From positions 336,557 through 400,556 of the forward strand of contig NZ_BCYP01000006.1 in assembly GCF_001598255.1 (NCBI RefSeq): 64,000 nucleotides of DNA, read 5' to 3'. The notes under the pieces are model-generated. The model was given only the letters and a program-made list of their open reading frames with translations. It had not been told where the DNA came from and did no database searches. How positions within the stretch are numbered: position 1 is the stretch's first letter; the number at the start of each line of letters is the position of its first letter. The position numbers were made by a program, and so were the translations under genes. Shown in pieces: positions 1 to 13,093 of the stretch. This stretch comes from Mitsuaria chitosanitabida ATCC BAA-476 = NBRC 102408 (GTDB taxonomy: Bacteria; Pseudomonadota; Gammaproteobacteria; Burkholderiales; Burkholderiaceae_C).

Positions 1-298
1 CGACGTCGATCAGCGCCAGCACGGCCAGCATGATGATGGTCTCGTTGAGCTTGACCTCCTCGGTCGCCTTGTAGCCGACGCTGTTCACCAACAGGGCCAA
101 CGCCTCCTTGTTGCCGAAGGCGGCCTCGACAAGGTGGATGAGTTCGGTCCAGAACTGGAAGACATAGACCGCCTGCGCGACGATCAGGCCGAGATACAGC
201 GGCAGTTGCAGCCAGCGGCTCCCGAACATCAGGTGCGCGAGCGGGTGCAGGCGCTTGGGGGCGGCGTCGGGCGCGCGCTTCGGGCGATCATCGGACAT
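1..298 (-). CDS. YqhA/UPF0114 family membrane protein, cut by window start
   Basis: Partial gene; only about the first 99 residues are inside the window. The start ATG is read from position 298 and is preceded by AAGGA. After a short charged N-terminus the protein has GSRWLQLPLYLGLI and a first hydrophobic segment at about residues 33-54, then an amphipathic stretch and a second segment (TIIMLAVLALID) that runs off the window. This order matches the UPF0114/YqhA family of inner-membrane proteins of about 165-200 residues, whose function is unknown. It is divergent from acs and shares a 204-bp intergenic region with it. Confidence 0.75.
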   Translation of the reverse strand, partial: MSDDRPKRAPDAAPKRLHPLAHLMFGSRWLQLPLYLGLIVAQAVYVFQFWTELIHLVEAAFGNKEALALLVNSVGYKATEEVKLNETIIMLAVLALIDV

Positions 299-502
299 CG
301 GGGAAATCCTTCAAGCTGGTAACTGGCGGGAACCGCCAAACCGGGCGATTTTAGTGAGAGCATCCGCCGCCGGAAGCCTCGGACCACCAGCCCGAACCTG
401 CGGATCGCGTCCCGCTCTTCTACAAGAGTAAGCCGATCGTCAGTGTGAAAGCGGAGAGTTCGGCCGAGCTTCCAGATCCCTGCCTGTACGGAGACAAAGG
501 CC

Positions 503-2473
<1,971 letters not shown>

Positions 2474-2540
2474 TCCGGCGTGTCGCCCGGTGAGCCGGGC
2501 GACCGTCCAGGCGCGTGCGATACGGCATCCGCCAATGACG

Positions 2541-2565
2541 AGGGGCCCCGAGGGGCCCCTGTTTC
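2541..2565 (+). terminator. possible terminator after acs
   Basis: Inverted repeat AGGGGCCC/GGGCCCCT with a very small loop, followed by GTTTC. It sits between the convergent acs and cytochrome c genes. The stem is strong but the T tract is weak. Confidence 0.4.
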
Positions 2566-2604
2566 ATGCGATGCGCGGTCGGCTTGCCGAACCGCCGAGG
2601 ACGC

Positions 2605-2916
2605 TCACTTCAGCGTCAGCACCCACTTGGCGAGCTGCTCGGCCTCGGCCGGGCTCACTTGCGTGTTGGCCGGCATGGGCACCGGGCCCCAGACGCCGGA
2701 ACCGCCCTTGACGATCTTCTCGGACAGCTTCTTCACCGCGTCCTTGTCCTTGGCGTACTTGGCCGCCACGTCCTTGTAGGCCGGGCCGACCAGCTTCTTG
2801 TCGACCGAGTGGCAGGCCATGCAGTTCTTCTTCTGCGCCAACTCCTGGTTGGCGTAGGCGCTGGGCGCGCACATGACCGCGGCGAGCGCCGCACAAGCGA
2901 ACAGGGCGTTTTTCAT
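2605..2916 (-). CDS. periplasmic class I cytochrome c (c551/c5-like)
   Basis: A small electron carrier of 103 residues. Residues 1-22 form a Sec signal peptide ending SAYA. The haem-binding motif CMACH is at residues 32-36 and the likely axial methionine is M81 in PVPMPAN, so the mature protein has one haem and about 80 residues, as in c551-type cytochromes. The spacing CxxCH...PMPxN is that of class I cytochromes. It probably passes electrons between the bc1 complex and terminal oxidases, but its partner cannot be told from sequence. It is convergent with acs and divergent from the Trp-rich protein gene. Confidence 0.9.
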   Translation of the reverse strand: MKNALFACAALAAVMCAPSAYANQELAQKKNCMACHSVDKKLVGPAYKDVAAKYAKDKDAVKKLSEKIVKGGSGVWGPVPMPANTQVSPAEAEQLAKWVLTLK

Positions 2917-3067
2917 GGCATCCTTTCAGATCCTGCCGGATAGATTCGGACCGCCCGCCACGGTCGCCGCTTCGCGAGGAAGACGGGGTGGCTGGGGCAG
3001 GTCCGGGCTGGCGCGATTGTAGTGTTGGGGGCCGCGCGGAAAAGCGTGGTGCACGGGGAGAACAACG

Positions 3068-3319
3068 ATGTGGTTCGTGGTGATTGGGGTCCTGTTGACA
3101 TTGCTCAAGGCGCTCGACGTCGGCCCGATGGTGGACATCAGCTGGTGGTGGGTGCTGTCCCCCTTCGTGCTGGCCATCCTGTGGTGGGAGTTCGCCGACA
3201 AGGTGGGCTACACGCAGCGCAAGCAGATGGACAAGATGGACGCCCGCAAGGAAGCGCGCCGCCAGCGTTCGCTCGAGGCCCTGGGTCAGGGCGACAAGCA
3301 GCAGCGCAAGCGCCGCTGA
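3068..3319 (+). CDS. small Trp-rich membrane protein (TIGR04438-like)
   Basis: 83 residues. It has an N-terminal hydrophobic segment (FVVIGVLLTLLKAL), then SWWWVLSPFVLAILWWEFAD, and a highly basic C-terminus ending KQQRKRR. The WWW and WW clusters and the charged tail match the betaproteobacterial 'small Trp-rich protein' family. The protein is probably anchored in the inner membrane with its basic tail in the cytoplasm. Function unknown. Upstream GGGGAG serves as ribosome binding site. Confidence 0.75.
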   Translation: MWFVVIGVLLTLLKALDVGPMVDISWWWVLSPFVLAILWWEFADKVGYTQRKQMDKMDARKEARRQRSLEALGQGDKQQRKRR

Positions 3320-3475
3320 GTCGACGGTCTCGCGGCGGCCGCCCGATCGACGCATCGGGTTTCACTCTTGCGCGCAGGTAAAGCCGGAGGGCCTCGTCCG
3401 CGGGTTCTCCCGAGTTCTGCGAGGATGACGCCGTTTCGCGACCCCGCCGGTCGCGCCAGCGCAGGAAGCAGTTCG

Positions 3476-4573
3476 ATGCAAACACCGAAGACAGGCAAGA
3501 CGAGCGAGACGGTTCAGGCGCGAGGCACGCGTGATGGGCGGCGCGCGGCACCGGCCGCGTGGCGGCGCATCGCGGGCGCGGTCTGCGTCGCCAGCGGCGC
3601 GGCCCTGCTGATGAGCCTGGCCTTCGCCGCGCCGGCCCAGGCCGCCGTGTTCAAGGACGCCGAGCTGCAGTCGCTGCTCGACGCCGGTCGCGCCGACGAG
3701 CTGGAGAAGGTGGCCGGCCGCCGCCTGGAGGCCAAGCCCGAGGACGGTCAGGCGGCCGCGGCGCTCACCCTGGCACAGCTGGATCTGGCCGATCCCGCGG
3801 CCTTGCGGCGCGACACGCAGCGGCTCGAGCAATGCCTGCAGCGCACGCCCGACGACGGCGCCTGCCATTACGCGCTGGCGCTGGCCCTGGTGATGCAGGC
3901 GCGCGGCGGCAGCAAGTTCAAGGCGCTCGGCTCCCTGGGTCGGGTCAGCGAACTGGCCCAACGCGCGATGACCCTGATGCCCGACGCGCCCGAACCCCGC
4001 AGCGCGTTGCAGCAGTACTACCTGGCGCTGCCCAGCTTCGTCGGCGGCGGCGAGTCCAAGGCCCGCGCGCTGGAGCAGGGCGTGGAGGACGCGGCGCAGC
4101 TGCAGTTGATGCGCGCCCGCGTGGCCGCCTCGCGCAAGGACTGGCCCGCGATGGAGAAGGCGCTGCGCGCGGTGCGCACGCAGCGACCGGAACTGCTGCT
4201 CGAGTTGCGCGTGCTGTGGAGCGACTACGGTCGCCAGTTGATGTTCAGCGACCAGCGCGAGAAGGCTGTCCCCTGGTTCGAGGAGCTGGTCAAGAGCCAG
4301 CCGACCCAGGCGATGGGCGCCTACGGCCTGGGCCGCGCCTACGACGCGCTGGGCCAGTACGACAAGGCCGTCGCCGCTTTCGAGCGCGCGCGGACGCAGC
4401 AGGGCGCGGAGCAACTGGGGCTCGACCGCCGGCTGGGCAGCGCGCTGCAGGCCAAGGGCGACGCGGCCCAGGCCCGGACCGCGCTGCAGCGCTGTGTCGA
4501 CAACCGTCGGGCAAGCGCCGGCGATGTCGAGGACTGCCGCAAGCGCCTGACGCAGCTGGGCGCGGCGGGCTGA
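3476..4573 (+). CDS. exported TPR-like repeat protein
   Basis: 365 residues from the ATG at 3476, chosen because AGGAAG lies 7 bases upstream; the frame stays open further upstream but without a better site. A long basic n-region is followed by a hydrophobic stretch and AAPAQAAVF, a plausible signal peptidase site near residue 50. The rest is helical repeats rich in Ala, Leu and Arg; the clearest TPR copy is QAMGAYGLGRAYDALGQYDKAVAAFERA near the end. Similar periplasmic proteins scaffold envelope complexes; no specific partner can be named. Confidence 0.75.
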   Translation: MQTPKTGKTSETVQARGTRDGRRAAPAAWRRIAGAVCVASGAALLMSLAFAAPAQAAVFKDAELQSLLDAGRADELEKVAGRRLEAKPEDGQAAAALTLAQLDLADPAALRRDTQRLEQCLQRTPDDGACHYALALALVMQARGGSKFKALGSLGRVSELAQRAMTLMPDAPEPRSALQQYYLALPSFVGGGESKARALEQGVEDAAQLQLMRARVAASRKDWPAMEKALRAVRTQRPELLLELRVLWSDYGRQLMFSDQREKAVPWFEELVKSQPTQAMGAYGLGRAYDALGQYDKAVAAFERARTQQGAEQLGLDRRLGSALQAKGDAAQARTALQRCVDNRRASAGDVEDCRKRLTQLGAAG

Positions 4574-4699
4574 TCGACGGGGATCGGCACGACCGGCTGC
4601 GGCCGGACGGACAGGCGGGCCGCACTATGATTCGCGCCTTCGCGGCGTGAACCGGGCGCGCCGCGCGCATGCAGTTTCCCGGTCAGGACAATCTCAGAC

Positions 4700-5527
4700 A
4701 TGTTGGTGCATCCCCAGTTCGACGCGGTGGCCTTCCACATCTGGAAGTGGCCCATCCACTGGTACGGCCTGATGTACCTCGCGGCCTTCGGCCTCTTCCT
4801 GTGGCTGGGCAACATCGTGGTGTCGCGCCCCTGGAACGCCGCCCGCGGCTGGACCCGGCGCGACATCGACGACCTGCTGTTCTACGGTGTGCTGGGCGTG
4901 GTGCTGGGCGGCCGGCTGGGCTACGTCTTCTTCTACAAGCCGCATTACTACCTGCAGCATCCGGCCGAGATCCTCGCCGTGTGGCAGGGCGGCATGTCCT
5001 TCCACGGCGGTCTGCTGGGCGTGATCGCCGCGCTGGCTTTCTTCGCCTGGCGGCGCGGCTTCAGCTTCCTGGAGGTCGGCGACATCGTCGCCCCCTGCGT
5101 GCCGACGGGCCTGGCCACCGGCCGCCTGGGCAACTTCATCAACGGTGAGCTCTGGGGCCGGCCGGCCGACCCGAGTCTGCCCTGGGCCATGATCTTCCCG
5201 CAGGCGCCCGACCGGCTGCCGCGCCACCCCTCGCAGATCTACCAGTTCCTGGGCGAGGGCCTGCTGCTGTTCATCGTGCTGTGGCTGTTCGCGCGCAAGC
5301 CGCGGCCGACGGCTGCGGTGTCGGGGCTGTTCCTGGTGGGCTACGGGATCGCCCGTTTCGTCGTCGAGTATTTCCGCGAGCCCGACAGCTTCCTGCCGGT
5401 CGACCAGCAGCCGCTGCATCTGAGCCAGGGTCAATGGCTGAGCATTCCGATGATCGTCGTCGGCGCGCTGATGCTGATCTGGGCCTATCGCCGCGCCGCG
5501 CGCACCGCGTCGCCGGTGGCGCGCTGA
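4700..5527 (+). CDS. lgt: prolipoprotein diacylglyceryl transferase
   Basis: Transfers diacylglycerol from phosphatidylglycerol to the lipobox cysteine of prolipoproteins, the first step of bacterial lipoprotein maturation, in the inner membrane. 275 residues with about seven membrane segments. The family motifs are HGGLLGVI (about residue 100) and [15 protein letters not shown], with the essential Arg/Asn/Glu core. The C-terminus also has [15 protein letters not shown]. The putative lipoprotein encoded at 13.1 kb would be a substrate. dnaQ follows after 54 bases. Confidence 0.96.
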   Translation: MLVHPQFDAVAFHIWKWPIHWYGLMYLAAFGLFLWLGNIVVSRPWNAARGWTRRDIDDLLFYGVLGVVLGGRLGYVFFYKPHYYLQHPAEILAVWQGGMSFHGGLLGVIAALAFFAWRRGFSFLEVGDIVAPCVPTGLATGRLGNFINGELWGRPADPSLPWAMIFPQAPDRLPRHPSQIYQFLGEGLLLFIVLWLFARKPRPTAAVSGLFLVGYGIARFVVEYFREPDSFLPVDQQPLHLSQGQWLSIPMIVVGALMLIWAYRRAARTASPVAR

Positions 5528-5581
5528 GGCCGGCTGCGAAGCCCTGAAGTTCACGACCTGCATCTCCCGAATCCGAAGCCC

Positions 5582-6322
5582 ATGCGTCAGATCTTTTTCG
5601 ATACCGAAACCACCGGCCTGAATCCCGAGCAGGGCGACCGCGTCGTCGACATCGGCTGCGTGGAGATGGTGAACCGGCAGTTGACCGGCCGTCATCTGCA
5701 CTTCTATCTGAACCCCGAGCGCGACATGCCCGAGGAGGCCTTCCGCGTCCACGGGCTGAGCAGCGAGTTCCTGTCGGACAAGCCCAAGTTCGCGCAGGTC
5801 GTGGACGAAATGCTGGAGTTCATGCGCGACGCGGAGCTGGTGATCCACAACGCCGCCTTCGACGTGGGCTTCATCAACGCCGAGCTCAAGCGCTGCGGCC
5901 GGCCGCTGCTGCATGACTGCGTGTCCGGCGTGCGGGATACGCTGCTGATGGCGCGGGACATGTTCCCGGGCAAGGCCAACTCGCTGGACGCGCTGTGCCG
6001 CCGACTGGAGGTCGACAACAGCAACCGCGGCCTGCACGGCGCCGTGAAGGACGCGGAGCTGCTGGCGGAGGTCTACATCCGCCTGACGCGCGGCCAGGAC
6101 TCGCTGGTCATCGACGACAGCGCCACGCCGACGCCGGGGCAGGGCGGGGACCTGGAGGTCGCGGCCATCGACCTCAGCGCCTTCGACTTGCCGGTGATCG
6201 CCGCGACGGCCGAGGAACTCGTCCTGCACGACAAGGTTCTGGCCGAGCTGGACAAGGCCAGCGGTGGCAACCGGATCTGGCAGGTCGCCGCGCCGGCGGA
6301 AGCGGCGGTTCCCGCGACCTGA
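5582..6322 (+). CDS. dnaQ: DNA polymerase III epsilon subunit (3'-5' proofreading exonuclease)
   Basis: 246 residues. A DEDDh exonuclease: Exo I FFDTETTGL (D7, E9), Exo II HNAAFDVGFINAEL, and Exo III HGAVKDAELLAEVY with catalytic His and Asp. The C-terminal part after about residue 180 is the linker that tethers epsilon to the polymerase alpha subunit; FDLPVIAATAEE lies in it. Length and layout match DnaQ rather than the shorter RNase T. The stop codon is followed by the tRNA-Val promoter. Confidence 0.95.
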   Translation: MRQIFFDTETTGLNPEQGDRVVDIGCVEMVNRQLTGRHLHFYLNPERDMPEEAFRVHGLSSEFLSDKPKFAQVVDEMLEFMRDAELVIHNAAFDVGFINAELKRCGRPLLHDCVSGVRDTLLMARDMFPGKANSLDALCRRLEVDNSNRGLHGAVKDAELLAEVYIRLTRGQDSLVIDDSATPTPGQGGDLEVAAIDLSAFDLPVIAATAEELVLHDKVLAELDKASGGNRIWQVAAPAEAAVPAT

Positions 6323-6342
6323 AGAAATCTTGCGCCGGGTTC

Positions 6343-6372
6343 TTGAGTGGGCTCAAGAATCCATGGCATAAT
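6343..6372 (+). promoter_or_regulatory. promoter of the tRNA-Val pair
   Basis: A -35 element TTGAGT (6343-6348), an 18-base spacer and an extended -10 element TGGCATAAT (hexamer 6367-6372) lie about 60 bases before the first tRNA. The position and the good match to sigma70 consensus suit a stable-RNA promoter. Confidence 0.65.
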
Positions 6373-6434
6373 CTTTGTCTTTCCCGGACAGACCGGATTG
6401 CTGCTGAAACGCAGTGGTCGGGGATGACAAGACC

Positions 6435-6509
6435 GGGCGGTTAGCTCAGCGGTAGAGCACTGCCTTCACACGGCAGGGGTCGCAGGTTCGAACCCTGCAC
6501 CGCCCACCA
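6435..6509 (+). tRNA. tRNA-Val(CAC), first copy
   Basis: 75 bases. Acceptor stem GGGCGGT pairs with ACCGCCC, followed by discriminator A and an encoded CCA. The D-loop has TTAGCTCAGCGGTAGAGCA. The anticodon loop TTCACAC is closed by CTGCC/GGCAG and gives anticodon CAC (valine, codon GUG). The T-arm is GCAGGTTCGAACCCTGC. GUG is a heavily used codon in this GC-rich genome. Confidence 0.97.
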
Positions 6510-6546
6510 AGTTTGTTGGATGTCCACGGAACCCGGTCCGAATACC

Positions 6547-6621
6547 GGGCGGTTAGCTCAGCGGTAGAGCACTGCCTTCACACGGCAGGGGTCGCAGGTT
6601 CGAACCCTGCACCGCCCACCA
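6547..6621 (+). tRNA. tRNA-Val(CAC), second copy
   Basis: Identical over all 75 bases to the copy 112 bases upstream, including the encoded CCA. The 37-base spacer differs except for an ACC immediately before each copy. The two are almost certainly one transcript processed by RNases, ended by the terminator that follows at once. Confidence 0.97.
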
Positions 6622-6624
6622 GAC

Positions 6625-6660
6625 AAAACCCCATCAGCGTCAGTTGATGGGGTTTTTCTT
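6625..6660 (+). terminator. intrinsic terminator of the tRNA-Val operon
   Basis: A 12-bp stem AAAACCCCATCA/TGATGGGGTTTT with an 8-base loop, then TCTT. It starts 3 bases after the second tRNA. A-rich on the left and T-rich on the right, it could also stop the leftward gene that ends at 6694. Confidence 0.9.
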
Positions 6661-6693
6661 TGGGCGTTCCCCTGAACCGCCCAGCAGGGTGAT

Positions 6694-6987
6694 TCAGGAC
6701 TTGGCGAGGATCCGGATCGCTGCCACGACCACGGTGACGTTGATCCCGATGGTCGCGACCTGGCCGGTGAGGAACAGGCGGATGAGCTCCGCCTTCATCG
6801 ACGACATCTCGGTACGAACGTTGGCGATCTCGACCTTCAGTTCGTGGATGTCGGACTTGGTCGCCAAGTGGGTCTGGCTCTCCTTGATGCGCTTGTCGAG
6901 CGCGCTGTCGATCGTCTCCGCGGCCTGATGCGCCTGCTCGTCGGTGGCGCCGACCTGTCTGAACGCCTTGTGCAATGCGAGTTTCAT
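6694..6987 (-). CDS. small coiled-coil protein with C-terminal membrane anchor (DUF1640/CCDC90-like)
   Basis: 97 residues from the ATG at 6987 (GGAG 10 bases upstream; another in-frame ATG lies five codons earlier). The N-terminal helix MKLALHKAFRQVG is followed by heptad-rich KSDIHELKVEIANVRTEMSS and a C-terminal hydrophobic segment TIGINVTVVVAAIRIL. This layout, with a 'KSDIxEL' coiled coil and a tail anchor, is typical of the DUF1640 group, often found near mobile or toxin genes, though none is seen here. Function unknown. Confidence 0.7.
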   Translation of the reverse strand: MKLALHKAFRQVGATDEQAHQAAETIDSALDKRIKESQTHLATKSDIHELKVEIANVRTEMSSMKAELIRLFLTGQVATIGINVTVVVAAIRILAKS

Positions 6988-7128
6988 GGGCGAGGACTCC
7001 ATCGGTGCCTGTCTGGACGCTGGGTACGCGTGGTAGCGGGGAGTCGAGATCTTCCCGCGAGGAGCGGCGCCCGTCACCTGACTTGGATTTGTCAATTTCG
7101 GGGGAGAGGGCGACGAGAATCTCCCCCC

Positions 7129-7977
7129 ATGATGTCGCTGCTTCCCCCCTCTCTGGTGGCTGTCATTCCCCGCTGCCTGCAATCGGTGCGACAGCCCGTG
7201 CCGGCGGGGCTGATCGCGCTGCGGCTTGGCGAGCTGCCGATCGGGCGCATCCACCCGATGCGACAGGCCCTGCTGCGCGAGGTCTGGCCGGAGCTCCTCC
7301 CGCAGGACGGCGCGCTGGTCTGGGATGCGACCTCGCTGAATGTCGAGGCGCGCTCGGATCGCATCGGCGCGGTGGCGCTGGCCTTGAGGGAGCGCGGGGC
7401 GATCACCGGTTGGCGCGGCGAGCGCTACGCCTTCGAACATCCCGTCGACGATCCCTGCACCGCGCGCGGCGAGGTGCTGTTCCGGCTCGAACGCGCGGCC
7501 TTCCGCTGCCTCGGGCTGATGAGCCGCGCGGTCCACGTCAACGGCTTCCTGCCGGGCGCGCGCCTGGTCTGCGGCCGCCGTGCGATGAGCAAGGCGACGG
7601 ATCCGGGACGGCTCGACAACCTCGCGGCCGGCGGCTTGACGGCGGACGAGGATCTCGTCGCCTGCGCGCGCCGCGAGCTGCTCGAGGAGGCGGGCGTTCC
7701 CGCCGCGATCAGCGCCGCGATCGAGTCGCGCGGCGCCCTGCGCAGCACACGCATGGAGCCCGAGGGGCTGCATGACGAGGTGCTCCATGTCTACAGCCTG
7801 CGTCTGCCCGCCGGCTTCGCGCCGAGCAACGGAGACGGTGAGGTCAGCGAGTTCCTCACCCTCGACCTGGAGTCGCTGGCGCAGCGGCTCGCCGCCGGCG
7901 AGTTCAGCCACGACGCGGCCGCGGTGAGCGCCTTCGGCCTCCAGCATCCCCAGGCGCTGGCCGACCTGCGCGCCTGA
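7129..7977 (+). CDS. Nudix hydrolase with N-terminal DUF4743-like domain
   Basis: 282 residues. The Nudix box is complete: G-x5-E-x7-REL-L-EE-A-GV around residues 175-197 (ending RRELLEEAGV), so it should bind Mg and hydrolyse a nucleoside-diphosphate-linked substrate. The N-terminal part (IGRIHPMRQALLREVWPE) and the middle AVHVNGF resemble the DUF4743/thiamine-pyrophosphokinase-related Nudix proteins; substrate unknown. ATG ATG starts at 7129 and 7132 are both possible. The start is directly preceded by an 8-bp hairpin (7100-7127) and has no well-placed ribosome binding site. Confidence 0.82.
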   Translation: MMSLLPPSLVAVIPRCLQSVRQPVPAGLIALRLGELPIGRIHPMRQALLREVWPELLPQDGALVWDATSLNVEARSDRIGAVALALRERGAITGWRGERYAFEHPVDDPCTARGEVLFRLERAAFRCLGLMSRAVHVNGFLPGARLVCGRRAMSKATDPGRLDNLAAGGLTADEDLVACARRELLEEAGVPAAISAAIESRGALRSTRMEPEGLHDEVLHVYSLRLPAGFAPSNGDGEVSEFLTLDLESLAQRLAAGEFSHDAAAVSAFGLQHPQALADLRA

Positions 7978-8032
7978 GGCCTACGGGTTGTCCGCAGCCG
8001 CCGCCGGCGCGGGCTGGTGACAATCGTCCGCC

Positions 8033-9136
8033 ATGGATCAAGTCGATGCGGTGGTGATCGGGGCGGGCGTCGTCGGCCTCGCGGTGGGCCGGGCGCTGGC
8101 GATGCGCGGACTGGAGACGCTGGTGCTCGAGCGCGAGCAGGCGATCGGCACGGGCGTGAGCTCGCGCAACAGCGAGGTCATCCATGCGGGGCTCTATTAC
8201 CCGGCCGGCTCGCTGAAAGCGAGGCTGTGCGTCCGGGGCAAGGCGCTGCTCTACGCGCATTGCGAATCCCACGGCGTCGCGCACCGGCGCTGCGGGAAGC
8301 TCGTGGTGGCGACCTCGCCCGATCAACTGGACGGGCTGCGCGCGTTGCGGGCGAAGGCCGCCGCCAACGGCGTCGACGACCTGCGCTGGCTGAGCCGCGA
8401 GGAAGCCCTCGCGATGGAGCCCCAGCTGCGCTGCGAGGCAGCGCTGCTGTCGCCGTCGACCGGCATCGTCGACAGCCATGGCTTGATGCTCTCGCTCCAA
8501 GGCGATCTGGAGCGCCATGGCGGCGCCGTCGCTTTCGGCGCGGCGGTGAACGGGGTGCGCCGCGACGGTGCGCTGCACGTGGTGCGCGCCGGCGACATCG
8601 AGCTCGGCGCCCGCATCGTCGTGAACGCGAGCGGCCTGAGCGCGCCGCTCGTCGCCGCTGCCATCGAAGGCCTGCCGCCTCCGCCGAAGGCCCGCTTCAG
8701 CAAGGGCTGCTACTTCGCGCTGCAGGGGCGGGCGCCGTTCTCTCGACTGGTCTATCCGCTGCCGCAGGACGCGTGGCTGGGCGTGCACCTGACGCTGGAC
8801 CTCGGCGGCCAGGCGCGCTTCGGTCCGGACGCGCAATGGCTGCCCGAACTCACGCACCCCGACCAGCTCGACTACGAAGTCGATCCCGCCCGCGCCGCGG
8901 TCTTCTACGACGACGTGCGCCGCTACTGGCCCGCGTTGCCCGATGGCGCGCTGGTGCCGGCCTACAGCGGCGTGCGCCCCAAGATCCACGCGCCCCACGA
9001 GCCGGCGCCTGACTTCCGCATCGACGGTCCGGCCCAGCATGGCCTGCCGGGCCTGGTCAACCTGATGGGCATCGAGTCGCCCGGCCTGACCAGCGCGCTG
9101 GCGGTCGCGGAGGAGGCGCTCGCGCGCCTGGGTTGA
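8033..9136 (+). CDS. FAD-dependent oxidoreductase, LhgO/L-2-hydroxyglutarate oxidase-like
   Basis: 367 residues of the DAO superfamily. The N-terminal dinucleotide-binding motif is [15 protein letters not shown], followed by the acidic end of strand 2 ([20 protein letters not shown]). [13 protein letters not shown] and the C-terminal [20 protein letters not shown] are hallmarks of the YgaF/LhgO group that oxidises L-2-hydroxyglutarate and passes electrons to quinone. The substrate is inferred from family resemblance. It follows the Nudix gene by 55 bases and is convergent with wrbA. Confidence 0.85.
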   Translation: MDQVDAVVIGAGVVGLAVGRALAMRGLETLVLEREQAIGTGVSSRNSEVIHAGLYYPAGSLKARLCVRGKALLYAHCESHGVAHRRCGKLVVATSPDQLDGLRALRAKAAANGVDDLRWLSREEALAMEPQLRCEAALLSPSTGIVDSHGLMLSLQGDLERHGGAVAFGAAVNGVRRDGALHVVRAGDIELGARIVVNASGLSAPLVAAAIEGLPPPPKARFSKGCYFALQGRAPFSRLVYPLPQDAWLGVHLTLDLGGQARFGPDAQWLPELTHPDQLDYEVDPARAAVFYDDVRRYWPALPDGALVPAYSGVRPKIHAPHEPAPDFRIDGPAQHGLPGLVNLMGIESPGLTSALAVAEEALARLG

Positions 9137-9150
9137 GCGCGCCTCGCCCC

Positions 9151-9170
9151 CGGCCACATGCCCGTGGCCG
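9151..9170. terminator. hairpin between convergent genes
   Basis: CGGCCAC/GTGGCCG with a 6-base loop lies between the convergent oxidoreductase and wrbA genes. There is no T run, so it is a weak or Rho-assisted stop at best. Confidence 0.3.
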
Positions 9171-9203
9171 CTGGCCCGATGCCCGCGCTCTCCCGGCGCG
9201 CGC

Positions 9204-9803
9204 TCAGCCCGCCAGCTTCGCCGCGATCTTCGCCACGTGCTCGCCCTGGTAGCGGGCCATGGCCAGCTCGTTCTCGCTGGGCTGGCGCTTGCCGTCGCCG
9301 CCGGCGATCGTCGACGCGCCGTAAGGGCTGCCGCCGGTGATCTCGCCCAGCGTCATCTGGCGAGTCTCGGAATAGGGCAGCCCCACGATCACCAGCCCCA
9401 GGTGCAGCAGCACCGTGTGCACGCTGGTGATCGTCGTTTCCTGGCCGCCGTGCTGCGTCGCCGTGCTGACGAAGACGCTGCCCACCTTGCCGACCAGCGC
9501 GTTCTTGGCCCACAGGCCGCCGGTCTGGTCGAGGAAGTTCTTCATCTGGGCGGCCATGTTCCCGAAGCGCGTAGGCGTGCCGACGATGATGGCGTCGTAC
9601 TGGGTCAGGTCCTCGACCTTGGCGATCGGCGCCGCCTGGTCGAGCTTGAGCCCGCTCTTCCTCGCGATCTCCTCGGGCACCAGCTCGGGCACCCGCTTGA
9701 TGTCGACGGTCGCGCCGCCGGCGCGGGCGCCCTCGGCGATGGCGGTGGCCATCTGCTCGACGTGGCCGTAGGACGAGTAATACAGGACCAGCACCTTGCT
9801 CAT
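9204..9803 (-). CDS. wrbA: NAD(P)H:quinone oxidoreductase, WrbA type
   Basis: 199 residues, a flavodoxin-fold enzyme that reduces quinones by two electrons and so avoids semiquinones. The FMN phosphate loop is in [14 protein letters not shown] at the N-terminus. [24 protein letters not shown] and [12 protein letters not shown] are the usual WrbA signatures. The C-terminus [12 protein letters not shown] is also typical. Monocistronic on the minus strand. Confidence 0.95.
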   Translation of the reverse strand: MSKVLVLYYSSYGHVEQMATAIAEGARAGGATVDIKRVPELVPEEIARKSGLKLDQAAPIAKVEDLTQYDAIIVGTPTRFGNMAAQMKNFLDQTGGLWAKNALVGKVGSVFVSTATQHGGQETTITSVHTVLLHLGLVIVGLPYSETRQMTLGEITGGSPYGASTIAGGDGKRQPSENELAMARYQGEHVAKIAAKLAG

Positions 9804-9931
9804 GACGTTCCTCGCTGCGGACGCGCGTCCGCCTGTGGTTGGACCATCCGACAGGCTAGCGGCGTGCCCGCCGCGCGCAAGCGCTCATGGAGGGAGAAGG
9901 GGCATTCCCTTTCGAGAGAGGCCGCGTGAGC

Positions 9932-12943
<3,012 letters not shown>

Positions 12944-13051
12944 CGCGTTCCTGACGCCGCCGCGCACACCGCGCGCGGCGCCGCCGCTATGATCCGGGCC
13001 CAGCGCCAGCCGCGCCCCACGAGGGCAGGGCCCAGGCAATGATCTGGCAAT

Positions 13052-13081
13052 GCCGCATCCGGACGATGCGGCTTTGTTTTT
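13052..13081 (+). terminator. terminator between ldcA and the peptide ABC operon
   Basis: Stem GCCGCATC/GATGCGGC with a 5-base loop, followed by TTTGTTTTT. It lies immediately before the ribosome binding site of the next gene, so it might also attenuate that operon. Confidence 0.75.
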
Positions 13082-13093
13082 GGAAGGATGACG

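Noticed and set aside
6435..6621. Twin tRNA genes as an integration site of a mobile element
   Set aside because: No integrase, no partial tRNA repeat downstream and no composition change beside them.
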